64,000 bases of DNA from Streptomyces avermitilis MA-4680 = NBRC 14893. Its GTDB lineage: Bacteria > Actinomycetota > Actinomycetes > Streptomycetales > Streptomycetaceae. Position numbers and translations under genes: made by a program. The notes below the pieces were generated by a model, which was given only the letters and a program-made list of their open reading frames with translations, was not told where the DNA came from and did not search any database. Positions 49,117 through 57,082 of the stretch are shown here, one piece after another; the first letter of the stretch is position 1; every line of letters starts with the position of its first letter. The stretch is taken from NCBI RefSeq assembly GCF_000009765.2, contig NC_003155.5, positions 7,626,001 to 7,690,000 on the forward strand, written 5' to 3'.

Positions 49117-49965
49117 GTGAAGACGGTCCTCGGACGCCGGTCCCGCATTCTGGCCGCCACCACCGCGACGGCCGGGCTGCTGCTCGTGGCCGGCTGCTCC
49201 TCGGACAACGGGGGAGGCAAGACCACCGTGAAGGGCGTCCCGCTCGTCAAGGCGGGGCAGATCACCACCTGTACCCACCTCCCGTACCCGCCGTTCCAGT
49301 CGGAGATCGACGGCAAGGTGCAGGGCTTCGACGTGTCGCTCATCGACCTGGTCGCCAAGGACCTCGGCGTGAAGCAGGCCATCGTCGACACGCCCTTCGA
49401 GAACTTCAAGACGGGCGCCTTCCTCAACTCCGGCCAGTGCGACGTCGCCGCGGCCGGCATGACCATCACCGAGGAGCGCAAGAAGAACGTCGACTTCTCC
49501 GACCCGTACTTCGAGGCCACCCAGGCCGTGCTGGTCGACAAGAAGAGCGGCGTCGACTCCCTCGCCGACGTGAAGGCCAAGGGCAAGAAGCTCGGCGCCC
49601 AGGCGCAGACCACCGGCGAGGAGTACGCGAAGAGCAAGGGCTTCGACGCGGTCTCCTTCGAGTCCTCCGACGCGGTCCTCAACGGCCTGCGCACCGGCCA
49701 GGTCCAGGCCGTCATCATCGACTACCCGGTGGTCCAGGGCTGGCTGAAGGACAAGGCCAACGCCGACGCCTTCAAGGTCGTCGACAACCTCAACACCGGT
49801 GAGGAGTACGGCTTCACGGTGAAGAAGGGCAACACCAAGCTCCTCGCCGAGATCAACAAAACAATCAAGCAGGCGAAGGCCGACGGCACGTACAAGAAGA
49901 TCTACGAGAAGTGGATCGGCCCGTACACCGCGTCCGCGGCCACCGCCTCCCCGTCCGCCTCATGA
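49117..49965 (+). CDS. Amino-acid ABC transporter binding lipoprotein
   Basis: Periplasmic-type solute-binding protein of 282 aa, family 3 (polar amino acids). GTG start behind TAGGAGG. A perfect lipobox LLVAGC lies at about residue 27. The mature protein shows CTHLPYPPFQSEIDGKVQGFDVSLIDLVAKDLG, NSGQCDVAAAGMTITEERKKNVDFSDPYFEATQAVLV and GLRTGQVQAVIIDYPVVQGWL. Ligand is probably a polar amino acid or a derivative. It is coupled (ATGA) to the permease gene; one permease and one ATPase follow, so the transporter is probably a permease homodimer. Confidence 0.92.
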   Translation: MKTVLGRRSRILAATTATAGLLLVAGCSSDNGGGKTTVKGVPLVKAGQITTCTHLPYPPFQSEIDGKVQGFDVSLIDLVAKDLGVKQAIVDTPFENFKTGAFLNSGQCDVAAAGMTITEERKKNVDFSDPYFEATQAVLVDKKSGVDSLADVKAKGKKLGAQAQTTGEEYAKSKGFDAVSFESSDAVLNGLRTGQVQAVIIDYPVVQGWLKDKANADAFKVVDNLNTGEEYGFTVKKGNTKLLAEINKTIKQAKADGTYKKIYEKWIGPYTASAATASPSAS

Positions 49966-50795
49966 GTGATGCCGACGCACAGCTCCAGCCCCGCAGGTCC
50001 GGTCTGAGCAGACGGCAGAAGCGTGCCGTCTCGCGCGGCGTGCAGTACGTCGTCTTCGTCGCGGCCGTCATCGCCTTCGCGGTGCTGGCCGACTGGGGAC
50101 AGCTGAAGAACCAGTTCGCGCAGTGGGACCTGGTCAAGCAGATGTTCCCGGACGTCATCACACTGGCGCTGAAGAACACCGTGCTCTACACGATGTCCGG
50201 CTTCGTCGTCGGACTCGTACTCGGCATGGTCATCGCCCTGATGCGGCTGTCCTCGGTGGGCCCCTACCGCTGGCTCGCCGGCATCTACATCGAGATCTTC
50301 CGCGGCCTGCCCGCCCTGCTGATCTTCGTCTTCGTGGGCGTCGCCGTGCCGCTGGCGTTCCCGGGTACGGAGATCCCCGGCGGCACCTACGGCAAGGTGG
50401 CACTCGCGCTCGGCCTGGTCTCGGCCGCCTACATGGCCGAGACGATCCGCGCGGGCATCCAGGCGGTGCCCAAGGGACAGATGGAGGCCGCCCGTTCACT
50501 GGGCTTCTCGCACGCGCGGGCCATGGTCTCGATCATCATCCCGCAGGCGTTCCGCATCGTGATCCCGCCGCTCACCAACGAACTCGTCCTGCTCTTCAAG
50601 GACTCCTCGCTGGTGCTGTTCCTCGGCGTCACCCTGGAGGAGCGCGAACTGACGAAGTTCGGCCGCGACCTGGCGAGCCAGACCGCCAACTCCACGCCGA
50701 TCCTGGTCGCGGGCCTGTGCTATCTGCTGGTCACCGTGCCGCTCGGATTCGTCGTTCGCCGCCTGGAGGCCAAGGCCGGGGAGGCCACCAAGTGA
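49962..50795 (+). CDS. Amino-acid ABC transporter permease
   Basis: Permease of 277 aa (HisM/GlnP type). ATG overlaps the preceding stop. After a basic N-terminus with SRRQKRAVSRG it has a first helix YVVFVAAVIAFAVLADW and four or five more. ITLALKNTVLYTMSGFVVGLVLGMVIALMRLSS is the usual TM2-3 entrance, and the EAA loop reads MEAARSLGFSHARAMVSIIIPQAFRIVIPPL. The following gene's GTG overlaps its stop. Confidence 0.93.
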   Translation: MSDADAQLQPRRSGLSRRQKRAVSRGVQYVVFVAAVIAFAVLADWGQLKNQFAQWDLVKQMFPDVITLALKNTVLYTMSGFVVGLVLGMVIALMRLSSVGPYRWLAGIYIEIFRGLPALLIFVFVGVAVPLAFPGTEIPGGTYGKVALALGLVSAAYMAETIRAGIQAVPKGQMEAARSLGFSHARAMVSIIIPQAFRIVIPPLTNELVLLFKDSSLVLFLGVTLEERELTKFGRDLASQTANSTPILVAGLCYLLVTVPLGFVVRRLEAKAGEATK

Positions 50796-51595
50796 GTACG
50801 CCAGAGATCGACGTCCGGGGCCTGCACAAGTCCTTCGGCGACAACGAGGTGCTGCGCGGCATCGACCTGGAGATCGGCTCCGGAGAGGTCGTCTGCGTCA
50901 TCGGCCCGTCCGGCTCCGGCAAGTCCACCCTGCTGCGCTGCGTGAACCTCCTGGAGGAGCCCACCAAGGGGCAGGTCTTCGTCGCCGGTGCGGAGGTCAC
51001 GGACCCCGACGTCGACATCGACGCCGTACGCCGCCGTATCGGCATGGTCTTCCAGCAGTTCAACCTCTTCCCGCATCTGTCGGTGACCGACAACCTCACG
51101 CTGCCGCAGCGCCGCGTCCTCGGGCGCGACAAGGCGCAGGCGGCCGAGGTGGCCGCCGACAACCTCAGGCGCGTGGGCCTGTCGGAGAAGGCGGAGGCGT
51201 ACCCCGCCTCCCTCTCCGGCGGCCAGCAGCAGCGCGTGGCGATCGCCCGCGCGCTCGCCATGGGTCCCCAGGTGATGCTGTTCGACGAGCCGACCTCGGC
51301 GCTGGACCCCGAGCTCGTCGGCGATGTGCTCGCGGTGATGCGCAGGCTCGCCGACGAGGGCATGACGATGATGGTCGTCACCCACGAGATGACGTTCGCA
51401 CGCGAGGTCGCCGACCGGGTCGTCTTCATGGACGGCGGCGTGATCGTCGAGGACGGCACGCCCGAGCAGGTCATCGGCAACCCGCGACACGAACGGACCC
51501 GGCACTTCCTGTCCCGGCTCCTCGACCCCGCGATGGCGGACGTGGAGGAGGAGATCTCGGACCAGGTGGGGAAGAGCGAGCAGCCGCCGAACTAG
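50792..51595 (+). CDS. Amino-acid ABC transporter ATP-binding protein
   Basis: ATPase of 267 aa that drives the importer from the cytoplasmic side. All motifs are present: Walker A GPSGSGKST (about residues 38-46), Q-loop FQQFNLFPHL, signature LSGGQQQR, Walker B VMLFDEPTSALDPEL and the His switch VVTHEM. LLRCVNLLEEPTKGQVFV and MTFAREVADRVVFMDGGVIVEDG identify the polar-amino-acid group (GlnQ-like). A C-terminal extension of about 20 acidic residues follows the usual end. GTG start overlaps the permease stop. Confidence 0.95.
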   Translation: MSTPEIDVRGLHKSFGDNEVLRGIDLEIGSGEVVCVIGPSGSGKSTLLRCVNLLEEPTKGQVFVAGAEVTDPDVDIDAVRRRIGMVFQQFNLFPHLSVTDNLTLPQRRVLGRDKAQAAEVAADNLRRVGLSEKAEAYPASLSGGQQQRVAIARALAMGPQVMLFDEPTSALDPELVGDVLAVMRRLADEGMTMMVVTHEMTFAREVADRVVFMDGGVIVEDGTPEQVIGNPRHERTRHFLSRLLDPAMADVEEEISDQVGKSEQPPN

Positions 51596-51605
51596 GGTGC
51601 CGTCC

Positions 51606-52697
51606 ATGAGCGATCACGCGGTGCTGCACGTGAAGGGGCGGGTGCTCGTCGGACCCGACGACGTCCGCGACGAACTCTGGGTGGTCGGCGGGAGAATCGC
51701 CTACGCGCCTCCCGCCGGCGCCCGGGACATCCGTACCGTCGAGGGCTGGGCGCTGCCCGGTCTGGTGGACGCGCACTGCCATGTCGGGCTCGACCGGCAC
51801 GGGCCGGTCCCCGACGACGTCTCCGAGAAGCAGGCGCTCGCCGACCGCGAGGCCGGCACCCTCCTCGTCCGCGACGCGGGCTCCCCGTCCGACACCCGCT
51901 GGATCGACGGCCGCGACGACCTCCCGAAGATCATCCGGGCGGGCCGCCACATCGCCCGCACACGGCGCTACATCCGTAACTACGCCCACGAGATCGAGCC
52001 CGAGGACCTGGTCGCGTACGTCGCGCAGGAGGCCCGGCGCGGCGACGGCTGGGTGAAGCTGGTGGGCGACTGGATCGACCGCGGCACGGGCGACCTGAGC
52101 GCCTGCTGGCCGCCGGACGCCGTCCGGGCCGCGATCGCGGAGGCCCACCGCCTGGGGGCGCGCGTCACCGCGCACTGCTTCGCCGAGGATTCCCTGCGGG
52201 ACCTGGTCGAGGCGGGCATCGACTGCGTGGAGCACGCGACCGGGCTGACCGAGGACACCATCCCGCTGTTCGCCGAGCGGGGCGTCGCCATCGTACCGAC
52301 GCTCGTGAACATCGCGCTGTTCCCGCAGTTCGCGGCCGACGGCGAGGCCAAGTTCCCGCGCTGGTCCGCGCATATGCGGCGACTGCACGAGCGGCGCTAC
52401 GACACCGTGCGCGCGGCGTACGACGCGGGGGTCCCGGTGTACGTCGGGACCGACGCGGGCGGTTCGCTGGCGCACGGACTCGTGGCGGGCGAAGTGGCCG
52501 AGCTGGTGACCGCGGGCATCCCGCCCCTCGATGCGCTGTCGGCCACGACGTGGGGTGCGCGGCGGTGGCTGGGGCGCCCCGGACTCGACGAAGGGGCGCC
52601 AGCGGACCTCGTCGTGTACGAGGGTGACCCGCGCGCGGACGTCCGTGTGCTCGCGGCGCCGCGGCGGGTCGTGCTGAACGGGCGGGTCATCGGCTAG
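51606..52697 (+). CDS. Amidohydrolase (imidazolonepropionase/prolidase-like)
   Basis: Metal-dependent TIM-barrel hydrolase of 363 aa. The HxH motif is in GLVDAHCHVGLDRHG (about residue 57), later metal ligands are in ARVTAHCFAED and DCVEHATGL, and the catalytic Asp is in VYVGTDAGGSLAHG. It belongs to the group of cyclic-imide or dipeptide-cleaving amidohydrolases, substrate unknown. The start is 11 bases after the ABC operon, so it may be co-transcribed; this would make its substrate something the transporter imports or a product of it. Confidence 0.85.
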   Translation: MSDHAVLHVKGRVLVGPDDVRDELWVVGGRIAYAPPAGARDIRTVEGWALPGLVDAHCHVGLDRHGPVPDDVSEKQALADREAGTLLVRDAGSPSDTRWIDGRDDLPKIIRAGRHIARTRRYIRNYAHEIEPEDLVAYVAQEARRGDGWVKLVGDWIDRGTGDLSACWPPDAVRAAIAEAHRLGARVTAHCFAEDSLRDLVEAGIDCVEHATGLTEDTIPLFAERGVAIVPTLVNIALFPQFAADGEAKFPRWSAHMRRLHERRYDTVRAAYDAGVPVYVGTDAGGSLAHGLVAGEVAELVTAGIPPLDALSATTWGARRWLGRPGLDEGAPADLVVYEGDPRADVRVLAAPRRVVLNGRVIG

Positions 52698-52741
52698 CCG
52701 GGGTCGGGGCTGGGGCCGGGGTCGTGGCCGTGGCCGGACAG

Positions 52742-52778
52742 GGTCGTGGTGGGCGAGATCCCCTCGCCCACCACGACC
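52742..52778. terminator. Bidirectional terminator
   Basis: Perfect 16-base arms GGTCGTGGTGGGCGAG / CTCGCCCACCACGACC with a 5-base loop between convergent amidohydrolase and cobC-like genes. Confidence 0.85.
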
Positions 52779-52793
52779 CGCCCCCGCCTCACC

Positions 52794-53876
52794 TCAGCGG
52801 TCCGCCAACGTGACCGCCCGGTCCAACGCCTGGAGAAACCGGTTCACCGTCGCCCGGTCCCGCACCGCCAGCCGCAGCCACTCCTCGCCCAGCCCCGGAA
52901 ACGTGTCCCCCCGACGCACGGCGAAGCCCAGCCCGCGCAAGTGACCCCGCACCGCGGCCGCCCGCGGAAGCCGCACCAGGACGAAAGGACCCTCGGCCGG
53001 CTCCGCCACGCACAGCCCGTCGGAGGCGAACTCCCGCAGCCCCGCGACCAGATGCGCCCGGTCCGCCGCGATACGGTGCGCCGCGTGCGCGGCCTCCGCC
53101 AGTGCCCGCGGCGACACGCACACCTCCGCCGCCGCCAGCGCGGGCGTGGACACCGGCCACAGCGGCTGCGCCCGCTCCAGCTCGGCGACCGTCTCGGGCG
53201 CGGCGAGCACGTAGCCGATGCGCAGCCCCGCCAGCCCCCATGTCTTGGTGAGACTGCGCAGCACCACCAGACCGGGGACGTCCGTCCGCCCGGAGAGCGC
53301 CTCCCGCTCACCCGGCACCGCGTCCATGAACGCCTCGTCCACCACCAACGTCCGCCCGGGCCGGGCCAGTTCGGCGATCGACGCGGCCGGGTGCAGTACC
53401 GACGTCGGGTTGGTCGGATTGCCGATCACGACCAGATCCGCGTCCTCGGGCACGGCCCCCGCGTCCAGCCGGAAGCCGTCCTCCTCCCGCAGCAGCACCC
53501 GGTCCACCGTGTGCCCCGCGTCCCGCAGAGCCGCCTCCGGCTCCGTGAACTGCGGGTGCACGACCACCGGCCGGCGCACCTTCAGAGCCCGCGCGAGCAG
53601 CACGAACGCCTCGGCGGCGCCCGCCGTGAGCAGCACCCGCTCCACGGGCAGCGCGTGCCGCTGTGCCACCGCGGCCCGCGCCGCACGCCCGTCCGGGTAT
53701 GCCGCGAGCCCGCCCAGCGACTCGGCGATCCGCTCGCGCAGCCAGGCCGGGGGCGTGTCGGCCCGCACGTTCACGGCGAGATCGGTGAGCGCCGACCCCT
53801 CGTCACGGACCTCGGCGTCACCGTGATGACGAAGGTCGTGCGGGCCGTCGCCCTCAGTGGGCGTGTGAAGGCGCAT
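52794..53876 (-). CDS. cobC: Cobalamin-biosynthesis aminotransferase-like protein (CobC/threonine-phosphate decarboxylase type)
   Basis: PLP protein of 360 aa related to histidinol-phosphate aminotransferase; in cobalamin clusters such proteins are called CobC and are thought to make the aminopropanol arm via L-threonine phosphate decarboxylation. ALTDLAVNVRADTPPAWLRERI opens the domain; VVIGNPTNPTSVL, VVDEAFMDAV and the Schiff-base lysine in LRSLTKTWGLAGLRIGYV are clear, with RLAVRD at the end. Last gene of the minus-strand cob operon; its 5' end overlaps the cbiX-type gene by 23 bases. Confidence 0.82.
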   Translation of the reverse strand: MRLHTPTEGDGPHDLRHHGDAEVRDEGSALTDLAVNVRADTPPAWLRERIAESLGGLAAYPDGRAARAAVAQRHALPVERVLLTAGAAEAFVLLARALKVRRPVVVHPQFTEPEAALRDAGHTVDRVLLREEDGFRLDAGAVPEDADLVVIGNPTNPTSVLHPAASIAELARPGRTLVVDEAFMDAVPGEREALSGRTDVPGLVVLRSLTKTWGLAGLRIGYVLAAPETVAELERAQPLWPVSTPALAAAEVCVSPRALAEAAHAAHRIAADRAHLVAGLREFASDGLCVAEPAEGPFVLVRLPRAAAVRGHLRGLGFAVRRGDTFPGLGEEWLRLAVRDRATVNRFLQALDRAVTLADR

Positions 53877-54792
53877 GACCGTGGTGTCCGTGTCCGTGTG
53901 GCCCGTGGTGGTGGTGACCGTCGTCGTCCGGGTGGAAGTGCGGCTGCTGCGGCAGCCCCACCTTGTCCTCGAAGCCGGGCAGCGCGATGCGGTACACGCA
54001 CGAGTCGCAGTTCATCCGCAGATCGCCCTGCACCGCCTCCCGGTACCGCTCCATCACCAGATCGAGCAACTCCGGCTCCGGACCGATGACATCGGCGGAC
54101 CGCACCTCGACCTCGGGGTGCGCGGCCGCCCAGCCCTCGGTCTGCTGCCGCACCCGGTCCGGGAGGATGCCGGTGAACAGGAAGTAGGGCAGGACCACGA
54201 TCCGGCGGGCGCCCAGCTTCACGCACCGGTCGAGACCCGAGGGCACGTCCGGCGCCGCCAGCGACACGAACGCCGTCTCCACGCCCGCGTAACCCCGCCC
54301 CTCCCACAGCAGCCGCGCCGCCTTGTGCACCTCGGCGTTGGCATCCGGGTCCGTCGAGCCCCGCCCGACGAGCAGCACGGTCACATCGGCCCGGTCCTGC
54401 GGCGTACGGGGGCCGCCGCCGAGCGCGTCGTCGAGCCGCCGCTCCAGGACGTTCAGCAGCGACGGGTGCGGGCCGAGCGGACGGCCGTACGTGTACGAGA
54501 TCCCCGGGTGCCGCTCCTTCTCGCGGGCCAGAGCCGCCGGGATGTCCCCCTTGGCGTGTCCGGCGGACACCAGCATCAGCGGAACGGCGGCGAACCGGCG
54601 CACCCCCCGCTCCACCAGCTCGCCCACCGCCTCGGTGAGCGGGGGCGGGGACAGCTCGATGAAGCCGCCCGCGACGGGCAGTTCGGGGTGGCGGCGGCCC
54701 AGTTCGCGGACGAAGTCGCGGAACGCCTCGGCTCCGGCCTCGTCCCGGGTGCCGTGACCGGCGATGAGCAGGGCAGGGGCAGGGGTGGTCAC
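53854..54792 (-). CDS. cbiX: Sirohydrochlorin chelatase-like protein (CbiX) with His-rich tail
   Basis: Cobalt (or ferro-) chelatase of 312 aa with two CbiX-type halves. GTG start fixed by coupling: TTPAPALLIAGHGTRDEAG begins the domain. Active-site histidines are in AGHGTRD and VSAGHAKGD; the second half has LLVGRGSTDPDANAE and PYFLFTG. A conserved NCDSCVYRIALPGFEDKVG segment follows, and the last ~28 residues are 14 His among Gly/Asp, a probable metal store. Lies between cobH (4-base overlap) and the cobC-like gene. In the aerobic pathway cobalt goes in late through CobN, so this enzyme may serve siroheme or provide an early cobalt route. Confidence 0.85.
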   Translation of the reverse strand: MTTPAPALLIAGHGTRDEAGAEAFRDFVRELGRRHPELPVAGGFIELSPPPLTEAVGELVERGVRRFAAVPLMLVSAGHAKGDIPAALAREKERHPGISYTYGRPLGPHPSLLNVLERRLDDALGGGPRTPQDRADVTVLLVGRGSTDPDANAEVHKAARLLWEGRGYAGVETAFVSLAAPDVPSGLDRCVKLGARRIVVLPYFLFTGILPDRVRQQTEGWAAAHPEVEVRSADVIGPEPELLDLVMERYREAVQGDLRMNCDSCVYRIALPGFEDKVGLPQQPHFHPDDDGHHHHGPHGHGHHGHAPSHAH

Positions 54793-55403
54793 GATTTCTC
54801 CTTCGAAGCGGGTGCGGCGAGGTGGTACAGCAGGGCGTTGAGCGCGGCCGCGGCGACCGCCGAACCGCCCTTCATGGACACGTTGCTGACAGCGGGCAGC
54901 CCGCTCTCGCGCAACGCGGCCTTCGACTCGGCCGCGCCGACGAACCCGACGGGCAGACCGATGACGAGCGCCGGGGAGGCGTCCAGGGTGAGCAGTTCCT
55001 CCAGCGCGGTCGGGGCGCAGCCGATCACCCACAGCGCGCCGGGGCCGACCTCCTCGTACGCGAGCCGGACCGCGTGCGCCGAACGGGTCAGCCCCGGACC
55101 GGACCTGGCGTCCTTGAGACGGCAGACCGTCCCGCGCCGGGTGATGCCGGCCGCGACCATCTCCACGTCCACCACCACCGGCGCCCCCGCGTGCAGCGCG
55201 GCGTGTGCCCGCTCCAGCGTGCCCTCGTCCATGACGAGGTCCTCGGCGTAGTCGAGATCGGCCGCGGAGTGGATGACCCGCTCCACGACCGCCCGGGTCA
55301 GCGGCGGGAAGTGCGAGGTGTCCAGACGGGCGCGCAGCCGCCGGAACGACTCCTGCTCGATGGGGTGGACGACACGGTCCTCGGGTACGAACGCCCGGTT
55401 CAC
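54789..55403 (-). CDS. cobH: Precorrin-8X methylmutase
   Basis: Enzyme of 204 aa moving a methyl group from C11 to C12 of precorrin-8 to form hydrogenobyrinate. FVPEDRVVHPIEQESFRRLRARLD at the start, AVVERVIHSAADLDYAEDL with the catalytic His, MVAAGITRR and GLPVGFVGAAESKAALRES are the family blocks. Normal length. Overlaps the next gene by 4 bases and the cbiG-cobJ gene by 4 bases. Confidence 0.95.
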   Translation of the reverse strand: MNRAFVPEDRVVHPIEQESFRRLRARLDTSHFPPLTRAVVERVIHSAADLDYAEDLVMDEGTLERAHAALHAGAPVVVDVEMVAAGITRRGTVCRLKDARSGPGLTRSAHAVRLAYEEVGPGALWVIGCAPTALEELLTLDASPALVIGLPVGFVGAAESKAALRESGLPAVSNVSMKGGSAVAAAALNALLYHLAAPASKEKS

Positions 55404-57082
55404 TCGGACTCCTCCTGCCAGCGGTAGCCGCGCGGCGTCACCATGCGCCCGGCGATCTCACGGGTCGCCGTGTTCCCCACGGTCACGACCGTCATCATGT
55501 CCACCGTCGCCGGATCCAGTCCCGCGAGCGTGGTGAGGCGGCTGGACTCGTCCGTCCGCGAGGCGTTGCGTACGACACCGACGGGCGTCGTCGGCTCCCG
55601 GTGTCCGGCGAGGATCGCGAGCGCCTCGGGCAGCTGCCAGCCCCGGCCCCGGCTGCGCGGGTTGTAGAACGTCACCACGATGTCCGCCTCGGCGGCGGCC
55701 CGTACCCGCCGCTCGATGACCTCCCACGGCGTGTGCAGGTCGGAAAGGCTGATCGACACATGGTCGTGGCCCAGCGGCGCCCCGAGGATCGCCCCGGCCG
55801 CCAGCGCCGCCGTGACGCCCGGCACGCCGACCACGTCGATGTCGTCGGACGCCTCGGCCAGCGCGGGCGACGCCATCGCGTACACACCGGCGTCCCCGCT
55901 GCCGATCAGCGCGACGGCGTGCCCGCGCCGGGCCTCGGCCACCGCCGTGCGGGCCCGCTCCTCCTCGGCGCCGAGCCCCGACTCCAGGACCCGGGTACCG
56001 GGGCGCAGCAGGTCGCGGATCTGGTCGACGTACTGGTCGAGCCCCACGAGCACGGAGGCGCGGCGGAGTTCGTCCCTGGCGCGGGGCGTGAGCAGATCCC
56101 GGGCGCCGGGTCCCAGTCCCACGACGGCGAGGCGCCCGCGGGCCGGCCGCCGTACGACGGCACAGGTCGCCATCGCCGGCTGTGCGGCCGACTTGCGCTT
56201 CGGCACGAGGAGTTCACCCCCGCGTACGAGGGCGGCGGCCTCCGCGACGGAGGGCGTACCGACGGCGGCGAGCGGCGCGTCGGACGGGTTCGGCACCTCG
56301 ACCGCCGCCAGTTCCCCGGCGGAGTACGTCACCAGGGGCACCCCGAGCCGCGCGGCCGCCTCGACGATGCCGGGCTCGTCGGCCTTGGCGTCGACGGTGG
56401 CGAGCTCGGCGAGGGACTTCACGGACAGCCCCGCGTCACGCAGGGCGCCTTGGACCAGGCCGAGGACCTCCTCGACGGGTGCGTTCCTGGAGGCCCCGAC
56501 GCCGACGACGAGGGAGGGCGGCCGGAGCACGACCTCGCGTTCGCCGGGCTCGACGAGACGATCGGTGAGCCGGATCGCGTACCGGCCCTCGGCGGCGACC
56601 GGGAGCGGCGGCAGCGGCCAGCTCACCTCCGCGTCCAGCGCCACGGCCTCGCCGTCCAGCAGGGCCCGGGAGACCCCGGAGACATCGCCCTCCACGGGGA
56701 AGCCGAGCGTGTCGAGGCCGGGCAGCCCCACGGCGTCCGTCGCCGTCGTCACGACGGGCTCGGCCCCCAGCAACTCGCCCACCTCACGGGCGAGTTCATT
56801 GGCGCCGCCGCCATGGCCGCCGACCAGGGACACGGCGAACCGGCCGGCCTCGTCGACGCACACGACGCCCGGGTCGGACGTCTTGTCGCCGAGGAGCGGC
56901 GCCACCAGACGCACCACCGCGCCCGTCGCCAGGAAACACACGAGCTGCTCGCACTCCGCGAAGGCCCGCCGCACGGCCTCGCCGACGGGCCCGTCGTACA
57001 CACGCGTCCGCGCGGGCCAGGCCGCGACCAACCGGTCGCGGGCCGCGGCGCCCGCCGCCGTCGCGGAAATCAGGCCGATCAC
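55400..57082 (-). CDS. cobJ: CbiG-CobJ fusion (precorrin-3B C17-methyltransferase)
   Basis: Bifunctional protein of 560 aa. Residues 1-310 are CbiG-like: N-terminal ISATAAGAAARDRLVAAW, CFLATGAVVRLVAPLLGDK, VSLVGGHGGGANELARE and the C-terminal CbiG/CobE part with VVGVGASRNAPVEEVL and LVTYSAGELA. Residues 320-560 are the SAM-dependent CobJ methyltransferase: LAVVGLGPGARDLLTPRA, GSGDAGVYAMASPALE-like SGDAGVYAM, TFYNPRSRGRGWQL and TVVTVGNTATR. The GTG start overlaps the cobL stop by 4 bases. CbiG is a lactone hydrolase of the anaerobic route; in this aerobic-type cluster its part may be the CobE-like or ring-contraction support. Confidence 0.92.
   Translation of the reverse strand: MIGLISATAAGAAARDRLVAAWPARTRVYDGPVGEAVRRAFAECEQLVCFLATGAVVRLVAPLLGDKTSDPGVVCVDEAGRFAVSLVGGHGGGANELAREVGELLGAEPVVTTATDAVGLPGLDTLGFPVEGDVSGVSRALLDGEAVALDAEVSWPLPPLPVAAEGRYAIRLTDRLVEPGEREVVLRPPSLVVGVGASRNAPVEEVLGLVQGALRDAGLSVKSLAELATVDAKADEPGIVEAAARLGVPLVTYSAGELAAVEVPNPSDAPLAAVGTPSVAEAAALVRGGELLVPKRKSAAQPAMATCAVVRRPARGRLAVVGLGPGARDLLTPRARDELRRASVLVGLDQYVDQIRDLLRPGTRVLESGLGAEEERARTAVAEARRGHAVALIGSGDAGVYAMASPALAEASDDIDVVGVPGVTAALAAGAILGAPLGHDHVSISLSDLHTPWEVIERRVRAAAEADIVVTFYNPRSRGRGWQLPEALAILAGHREPTTPVGVVRNASRTDESSRLTTLAGLDPATVDMMTVVTVGNTATREIAGRMVTPRGYRWQEESE

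Noticed and set aside
47797..52697. Ectoine uptake and degradation genes (ehu/eut)
   Set aside because: One permease instead of two, no EutD/EutE-type hydrolases and no AsnC/GntR regulator; neighbourhood alone is not enough.
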